Assembly: GCF_001618425.1 (NCBI RefSeq)
Contig: NZ_BDCU01000037.1
Coordinates: 1-64,000 of the forward strand
Length of the DNA: 64,000 bases
Direction of reading: 5' to 3'
DNA from: Nocardia fusca NBRC 14340
GTDB lineage: Bacteria; Actinomycetota; Actinomycetes; Mycobacteriales; Mycobacteriaceae
Part shown: positions 54,301-63,300 of the stretch, one piece after another
Layout: each line of letters begins with the position of its first letter
Position numbering within the stretch: position 1 is the stretch's first letter
The notes under the pieces: model-generated
The model's input: only the letters and a program-made list of their open reading frames with translations
What the model was told of the DNA's origin: nothing
The model's database searches: none
Position numbers and translations under genes: made by a program

Positions 54301-57300
54301 ACTCCCCGACCAGGTCACGCACCGCGGTCCGCTCCAACTCCCGGACCGTGGACTCCGCCATACCCAGCCGCGCCGCGGTCTCGGCAACCGACCGCAACTC
54401 CTCGAACCGCAATCTGACCACCCGCTCCGAGGTCTCACCCAGTCGGCCGATCGCACCATGCAGCTCGTCCCTCGTCGCCGCGGCCAGCACTCGCCCATCC
54501 AGTCCCCAGGACGATTGGTGATCATGGAACATGAGAGCGCACATCAATTCCCGGCGCAGCCGCATGAAGTCGCTCCGCTGGTACCCGAGCCGATCAGCTA
54601 CCGCGTACACCATCTGCCGCGTCTCGGGGCCCACGCCGGGAGAACCGTTGAGTGCCCTGCTGACCCCGGCCGGACTTACCTTGATCCTGGCCGAACTTGC
54701 CCTGACCGTCTTCGCCAGATCCTCGGTGGTAAGTGTGCGGTGTGCACCGGCAACCCGATGCCTCGCCACTATCTCCAAGGGAAGCTGCGCGACAGACAGC
54801 TGGGCGAAGCGCGCCAGCCGGTCGTAGACGCTTTTCTGGTCGACGCCCGCGCTTGCCGCTACCTTGTCTATGGGCAAGCCGTACCCGAAGTGCAGTTCTG
54901 CATACAGTACTTCCGGTTCGGGCAGATCCGGAAAATGCGGTATCGCAGGATCCGGGTCGCGAAGGGCAACCCGCAGGATCGCCAGGGCCCGCGACGCCGC
55001 ACCGGCGGAGTCCTCCTTCGAAACTATGCCGTGGACTTGGTTGATCAGGCGAACAGCGGAATCGGGCAGTTGTGCCGCCTCTGCGAACTCTGCCGGTTGC
55101 AGCACCCCGGGATAGTCGCGCTCCAACCGCCGCAACCGCACCATGGCCTCGAACGCGGCGAACCGCACCTCAGCCGCAGGAGCAGCGAACTCCCTGGCCA
55201 CCGCAGGAACCACCACCGCAGTCAACGACTCGACCAGGTCACGCATCGCGGTCCGCTCCAACATCCGGACCATGGGCTCCGATATGTCCAAATGCTGCGC
55301 ACTCTCGGCAACCGACCGCACCGCCTCGAATCGCGATACGATCACCTGCTGCTCGAGCATGCCCAGCCGAACGAACGCGCTCTCCAGATCGGACATCGTC
55401 GCCGCGGCCAGCACTCGACCATCCAGTCCCCAGGACGATTGGTGATCATGGAACATGAGAGCGCACATCAATTCCCGGCGCAGCCGCATGAAGTCGCTCC
55501 GCTGGTACCCGAGCTGGTCAGCTGCCGTGTACACCTTCTGCCGCGTCTCGGGACCTACACCGGGAGAACCGTTGAGCGCATTATCGGCCTCGACAGGGCC
55601 TGTCCCGGCCTTCTCCGCCACACCCTCGATTGTTGATGCGTGGTCTGCAACCGCCTCCTGATAACTCGCCACCAACTTCGGGGGAAGTTTCCCGACCGCC
55701 ACCTGGGCAATATGCTCCAGCCCGTCGCTGACCATGCTCTCGGTGCTGTCCGTGCTTTTCGCTACTTTGTCGATGGGACGGCTGTATCCGAAGTACAGTT
55801 CCGCATACAGTGCCTCCCGTCCGGGCGGACTCGCGAAATGCGGTATCACCAGGTCCGGGTCGCGGAGTAGGGCCACCCGCAGCAACGCGGGCGAGGGCGG
55901 GGCAGCACCCGGGTCGGAGCCTTCATCCGTTTGCTCCGATATTTCCCCGAGCGGACCAGCCGGTGCCACCTGCGGGAAATGAGTGGCATCGAAAATCTGG
56001 TCGAGTGCCGCGTCCACTGGATATGAGTCGGATTCTTCCGGCATCGCCGGAACGTGCTTGCCGACAGCCTCTGCCACAACGCGCAACAGCTGTAGAACGG
56101 CAGTTTGATCGAATTGCGGAAGATTCGTGCCGTCGGCCAGGCTGCCACCCACCCAGAAAGTCTGCCGCAACCGCTGGTCATGCCGCGTGGCGGCCAGCGC
56201 TGCCATTGCCTGCTGGGCGGCAGCTGCCGGGATCGGGTCCACCAGCAGGCGGTATGCCGGACTGGACTCCATCCCCTTCCCTCGCAGTACCGTGGCGACA
56301 CCGGTGCACACATGGCGGAACACCATGCGGTCGACTACGTCCCGAGCTATCGCGCGCAACCATGGCTCGACGTCCCGCACAGGCGCAACGGGCCCCTTCG
56401 GATCGAAAGCGAGGTCGAAGACCTCCCGCAGGACCTGCCCGACCAGCTCGCGCCGATCGGGTCGGTCGGCCATCGCCCCTGCGGAGACCCGCATAGCGAT
56501 ATCGCGGGAGAACCGCTGCCACAGTCGCTCTCTTGCCGTCTCGTCACCGGCGCGCGCAGCCGACAAGAGCGCCAGTGGTCCCGCGGCGTCGGCGGCCGCT
56601 CGGTCCGAGGGGCCTTGGCCGGGTCGAGATCCAATCGGGCTGTCGCCTTGCCCGCCGCGATCCGAGGCCGAATCGGACGCCGGCGGTCGCCCCTCACCGG
56701 TGAACGCCGGGTCGATCCGGCCGTTCCCGAGCGCCCGGGCAACCTTTTTGGCCAGCGCCTCCTTCGAGCGGGCCCGCAGACCTCCCGCGAACATCCACGC
56801 CACGGCCTTGTCCGTATCCGCGGCACGATAGGTATGAGCGAGTTCGAACCGATTCCACCTGTTCGCCTCACCGTTCTCGCGCATCTGGACTTGGATCACT
56901 ACGCCGCCGACCACGATCTCGTGCGACGTGGTGGCGACCGGGAGGTCCGGGGGTGTGTCCCGCCACCGTGCGCGGGGATGATGCTCCTCGGTCAGCATCC
57001 GGATCACGGCCGCACGCGCGCTGGTGTCGTCGACGTCCTCGGTGATGTCGATCCGCGCTTCCAGTTCATCGAGGGTGGTCGAGGAACTGAACCCGCCGAG
57101 CGACTCCATCCAGGTGTCGAATCCGATCGGACCCGCCGGCCGACCCGCGAGCAAGGCATCGGCGTACGCCATCATCAGCCGAGCGCCGATCTCGGCGTTG
57201 CTCGGGCGGTACTCCTTGCTCTCGATCTGGTAGTCGACTTCTCCGTCCGCACGCGGGCTGACCGTTATATAGGCGACGTTGTAGGGCGACGAGCGCGCCA

Positions 57301-60300
57301 ATGCCCCGGCGAACTCCGCATGCTCGGCAACCAGCTCACGCCGAGCCCGCTCGTGCCGGCCGTGCGTGGCAACGATGAGCAGCGTGGGCTTCCTGCCGGG
57401 CTCGGCCGGCACCAGCTTGGCGTGGTCGGTGAGCCAGGTGCCCCCTTCAGACTTGCGATACCGATGCTCGTGGTGGCGGCGGGTCGCTTCGTCGTCGAGT
57501 ACCTGCTGTGCGTCGTGGAGTTCGGCGACCACCGCGTCGAGGCGGATGATCGCTTCGGCCCGCTTCCGGACGGCCGCCGCGCGCTGTCGATCCGCTGGTC
57601 CCCACCGTTCGACCAGTGGCCGTATGGCGTCGTCGGCGGGGAGCCGGGTTGGGTCGTCGAGGACGGTCGCCGACAGGTCTGCCAACTGCGCCGGATCCAC
57701 CTCCAACGCCGCGGCCAAGGCGCGCCACTGCTCGTCCACTGCCCGGCGCGCGTCCCGCCGCCTCGCCGAATCCGGCGGCACGCCGGCGTGGTCACTCGCT
57801 TCGCCGACCTGCCCGAGCAGCAGCCGGATCCGATCCTGTAACAGCCCGAAGTCCGCGACGGCCGGGCCTTTGTCGCCCAGCGCCGGCCGCGGCGGCATCG
57901 GCATAGGCTCTACCGGACCCGGTTCGTGTCGGAGCAGCCGCAGTTGCCGCAGAATCTGCGCCAACCGCGCCAGCTCGACCTGATGGCGCCGGAGCTCGAG
58001 CCGTTTCCGTTCTTCGCCCTCGGGCAACGTCACCTGGTCCAGACGTGTCAGGTCGGTCCCTGCTCGGACAGCCAGCCGGTCGAGTTGTCCGTCGATGAAT
58101 TCCCGTTGACGCGTGAGCTTTTCGAGCACCTCTGGGGCACCGGGTGAATTCCCTGGCTCGGTCCGCGCTCCCCCGGGCGTCAGACCGTGTCGTTTCATCA
58201 GTTCATCGCGCTCACGCTCCAGCCTGCCGATCCGGTCGGTGATATCGGCCGCCTCGGACTCCTCCTCGGCGACGACCGGCCGCTTGGTGACTTCCACCCA
58301 GCCCTGCTCGGTCCACTGCACGCTCTGTCGTGCGGTTTCGAGGTCGGCGCGTACCATCACTGCCTTACCCGCGTCTCGATCGAGCTCGGCAAGTGCGGCC
58401 CGGCCCCACCCGCTCCAGCCGGCACGAGCCAAGGCCGGATCGAGTGCCCGCAGCTGTTCGCGCAGGTCGTCGATCTGTGACCAGGACATACCGTCGGTGT
58501 CGACAGACATCTCACGGCGCCCGTGGACCTCGACAGTGCGCAACTGCTCCCACAGCCGTCCCAGCGGCTCCGGCAGCACGGTGATGTCGAGATTCCCGAA
58601 CGGCGACCGGTCGGTCCGGCGGTAGCCGGTGCCATACTGCACCGGCTCACTCCGGCCGGGGCCGTAACACAACAGGTCGGCCGCCCGGCGGACCCGCTCC
58701 ACTGTCTCCGGATCCCCCGCTCTCGATGCCGTGGCGTACTGGGCGGCCAACTCCGTCAGCTGCGCACGTGTGTCCGCGGCCATCGGGTGTACGGCGGTTT
58801 CGGCCCCGGTGAAGACGAAACCCGCCACCTCCGGATTATCGCCGGGTATGTCGAGCGGCATCTCCTTCAGCACCACGCCGTCGCGGCCGACCGCCACGAC
58901 CCGATCGCGGATATTGGCCAGCGCGCCGATCTCTCCGGCGGCACCGGACAGCACGACGGCCGCGCCGTCACCCAACGCCGCCACCACCCGGCATATCTGC
59001 TCGATGCCGCCGGTGAAGGTGCGCGGTTCGGAACCGAGCGCCGCGGCGACCGCGAATTCCGGGGCGCCGTGGTCGCCGCTGTCCACGCCGAGCGGACGGA
59101 TATCCGGGTTGTGGGACAGCGCCATGGCCAGCGCCACTACCGCCGGACCGTGGAACCGGGCCCGGTCGGCCGGGCCGGGCTCGGACTGCGGCCGTCCCGC
59201 GAGCCCGGCGGCGATCTGCTCGTCCAGCTCCCGCACCTGCCCGGACAGCCGGTCGAGTTCGGCGGCGATCCGGACCAACTCCGGCAACCGCTCGGCGAGA
59301 GGGGCCGGCGCCGGGAGGTAGAACCGACTCTGCTTCTCCGCAGGCGGGGGCGGGGTCTGCGCCATCCGGTCCAGTTGCTGCCGGCTCAGCGTATCCGGGT
59401 CCAAACCGAGCTTTGTCGCCAATTGGCGGTATTCGGCGGTGGTGACATATTGCTTCAGGACCACCGACGACCGACGGGCAGCGAGCTCGGTCAATCCGTC
59501 CTGCTGCTGCGCGGCGGTCGCGGTGTGCAACCGAGTGACTTCCGCACCGCGCTGTCGCGCCGTGCCCGGGTCGAACAGGGGAATGCGGTCCCAGGCCCCG
59601 TCGACAAGGTGCACCGGTCGTTTGTCCGGCCCGAAGAAGACACCCTCCACCTTCGAACGGAAATCGTCCTCCGGAGCGAATTCCCGCAGCACTCCGGTGC
59701 TGCGTTCGATCTCCACGATCGTGCCATCGATATTCGACAGCACATACTGCCCCGCGTCCCCGCGGGACGTATCCGACACCAGCGCAGCAGCGCCCGGGCC
59801 CAGTCGACGCAACTCCCAGGCCAGGTACGTCTGCCCCGGGTAACGCAGAACCCGGGCGCGCACACTGTCGGCCAGATCGTCGGGTGCGGCGCCGAAATCG
59901 GGGTGGTCGGGGCGGCGAACCCAGTCCGCACCGACCAGGTCGGCAAACGTTTGCAGCGCCCCGACCAGGCTCGCGTGCCGTCCGAGATCGGCCCGTCGCG
60001 GGTCGATCCCCGCTGCCTCCACCAGCCGCGTCAGATCGCGGTCCGCCGCGGCCAACCGATCGCGCGCTTCCCGATACTGCCGGGCGGCTTCCCGCTGCTG
60101 CGCGCGTTCGCCGGGGTCGGCCTGCCGGTAGGACAGCCAGAACAAATCATTTTCCGCGATGTCGTGATCGCGCCATCCGCTCAGGTCCACGGTATGGGCG
60201 TCCCAGTACCCATACCGCAGCAGCGCCGCGGTGTGTTCCCGGCGCGCATCGGTCAACCGCGCGTAGAGCTGGTCGGCCGCGTCGAGATCCCGCGACCTGT

Positions 60301-63300
60301 CGGGCGAGTCCGCCGGGTGCTCGGCACGCCCTTCACGCAACTTCCGCCAGGCAATATCGGCGGCGAACTGCGCCCCGGCCAACGGCACTGTCCGCTCCGG
60401 GTGGTGCGGTACACCGTCGTCGAAACCGAGTGCGGGAAGATAAAAGCCGTCCCGGCTCAACGCGTCGTTCATCCCCCGCATCGGGTTGTCCTGACCACGG
60501 TTCCACGACTGCTGTTCGGGGGACGACTGCGCGTGTGGGTCCGGATTCGATTCGTGACCGGGCCGAGACCCGATGGGGTCGTTCGGACTCCGGCCCCGGT
60601 TATTCGATGAGCCCCTGCGCGCAGTTTCGGCCTGCGTCCGCATTTCCATTTCGCGATCGTTCGATCCGGAGCCCGGTTGCTCGGACCGTGGCCTCGCACC
60701 GATGCTGTCGGAGCCCGGAGATCCTGTGGACCGGTTGGGCAAGGATGGGGTGCGTGCGTCGTCAGGACTGCCGCCGTCGCTGCCCCGGCCCGCCCGGAAC
60801 ACACCGCGCATCGCCGGTGCGTAGTTGCTCGTATCGCCGAGCGGCTCGGGCTGTAGTCTACCGGCTGCGACAGCACCCCCGGCGTAGGCGAGTTCGAGCC
60901 GCACCACCCCCTCGCTGTCGATTAGGACCACGAATTCCGCCGGTGCGCTCAGCCGCGGCAGCACCTCGGAGGCCAGTTCCTCGGCTGTGGATTGCACAGC
61001 TTCCAGGTCGGCGGCGGAGCTACCCATCATGACGTCGCGTACCAGATCCTTGACCACCGCAATCGCCGCGTCCGGGGCGACCTCGTCGGAGATCGGTATA
61101 TGCCACGCCTCGGCCGGCCGTGCGGGACGAGACCGTTTGCTCGCCATCTCCTCCGGCGAATAGAACGTGACCACCCACGCCGCGAGGCCGTGCTCGTCCG
61201 GAGAGAATTGTTCCTCTCCGCCCGGAAAGTCGTGGGATTCGAGCACTCGGATCGACTTCACCCGCGGATCCTGGCGCAGGATATTCAGATACGGCTGCCG
61301 CAGGTAGGCCGTATTCGGGAACAATTCCTCGCCCGCGTAGTAACCCTTGCCTTTACCTTCCGGACCCGCCTCGTCCTGGTCGTTCATCACAAATGCCACG
61401 ATCGAGCATTCGGTGGCCGCTGCCAGAGCACGCTCGAAGGCTCCCAGCGCCACATCGAGTTCCCAGCTGAGCGAATCGTGGACAAAGGTCATTTCGGTCG
61501 CCGCCCAGCGTCCGTCCTGCAGCGCGAAGACATTTCCCTCGGTGGGTATGGACTCGCTCAACACGTCGGAAATGACGGCATCGGCTCGCTCGTCCGAACG
61601 GGCGTCCGCTACGGCGGATTCGTGATCCGGGTAGTAGCGGGCCATGATCTCAGCGCTCGCGGGTACCCATTGCCGCCAGATCGTGCGAGTGTTGAACATT
61701 CGCGGGATGCCGTGAGAGTCGACATATTTCTGCATCCCCGGGCCGGGACCGTACATCGCTTGGGCGTAGAGCCATTCGTCGGCGTTGCCCTCGTAGATGA
61801 GCTGTTCGACGTTGTTCCGGACGAAGGGGGCGAGAGCCAGCGTATAGCCGAGCGCGTTGCCGCCCCCGATGTTTCCGATGTGCTCGAACTGTCCCGGACC
61901 GAATCCCTCGGCTTTCAGGAACCGGATGATGGCATCGATCAATGCGAGGTCGTGGCCGAAGATCCGGTAGCGGAACCGGGGCGGGACGAGCGTGCCCGGT
62001 CGGTCATGGTTCGCAGGTGTGAAGACACCGTCCACCCACTCCCCGACATAGTTGCGCAGAACATATTCGCCTGCGCCCCATTCTTTGTCGGCTTCGAAGC
62101 CGTCCTGCTGATCGGTCTGATCGGTCTGATCGGCGGGGCGTTCTGCCAACTCGTCGAGTGAGCCGACGACATAGTCCGGTGCCTCGTCGCGGACGCTCCG
62201 GTAGCGCAGTACCAGGTGGTAAGGATCCCATGATTGCGCATATTGCTGTGTGACGAATTCGAAAAATCGGAAGGACCGCCCCTCTGCCTGCGGCCATTGC
62301 TCGACGATCAGATCTTGCAGGCGGGCGATCTCGCCGAGCATCACCGTGTGTTCGAGGTGTCCGCGGCTTGCGGAGTGCAGCGCGTCCAAGCGTCTGCCGA
62401 GCCCATAGAACTGGAAGATCAGCTCCGCATCCAACAACTTACGGACTTCGTCCGGTGAGCTGTCGGCGACCGATTCACCGCGGTGGGCAGCGATGGTGAC
62501 ATGCGCGAGTTCGCGGATCAGGTCCGGGTCGACCCGGGCGGACTCGTCCAGATCGTAACGTGCGCGGACCAGGCGCTCCACCTCGAAGAGTGCCGGAATG
62601 AGCATTCTGGCCGTGTCCGCCGGTGCGCCGGTGAGATCCATGACCCGGTGCAGCGTCGCGCTCCACCCGGCGAACTCACGCAACTGGTCGATACCCGGCG
62701 GGTAGCGATCGAGGTCGTCCTCGGCGCGATAACGCGAAATCGCCGACAGTACGGTCCGCAGGTCCATGCCCGAGTCCGGCAGTTCCGAAGGCCAGTCCAG
62801 GACCACCCGAAGCCGCTTACCGAACTCCTCGGCATCGGGCACGACCTGTGCTGGATCCCCGTACTCTTGGTTGAGCCAGCGCACCAGGCCGTCCAACTCG
62901 CCGGGTGTTTCCGCTCCGCCGTATTCAGTGATCAGCATGTGCAACGATGCCCAACGCGCGGGGTCGTCGATACCGTCGAGGTATTGCTCCGCAGCGGTCC
63001 GGAAGCGCTCGACGCGCCACGTTCGATCCAGCCGCACAGCCGCCAGCGCTGCCCGGACGGATTCCGGTTTCTGCGGGTCTACCGGCAAGCCCAAGGTGGT
63101 CGCCAACTCCGCCACCCGGTCGCCGAGGCCGGCCAGATCGGTAACGGCACCATACGTTTCATTCAGGTGCAGCGGGACGGTTCCCGAGGTATGTCTGCCA
63201 TGGTGCCACACCGAGATTCCGAGGTTCTGCCCGTCCGGCTCGATCCGCACCTCCAGCCCCATACCCCGGTCGTGCACGTGCGACTCGGCGCGGTCGCCGT

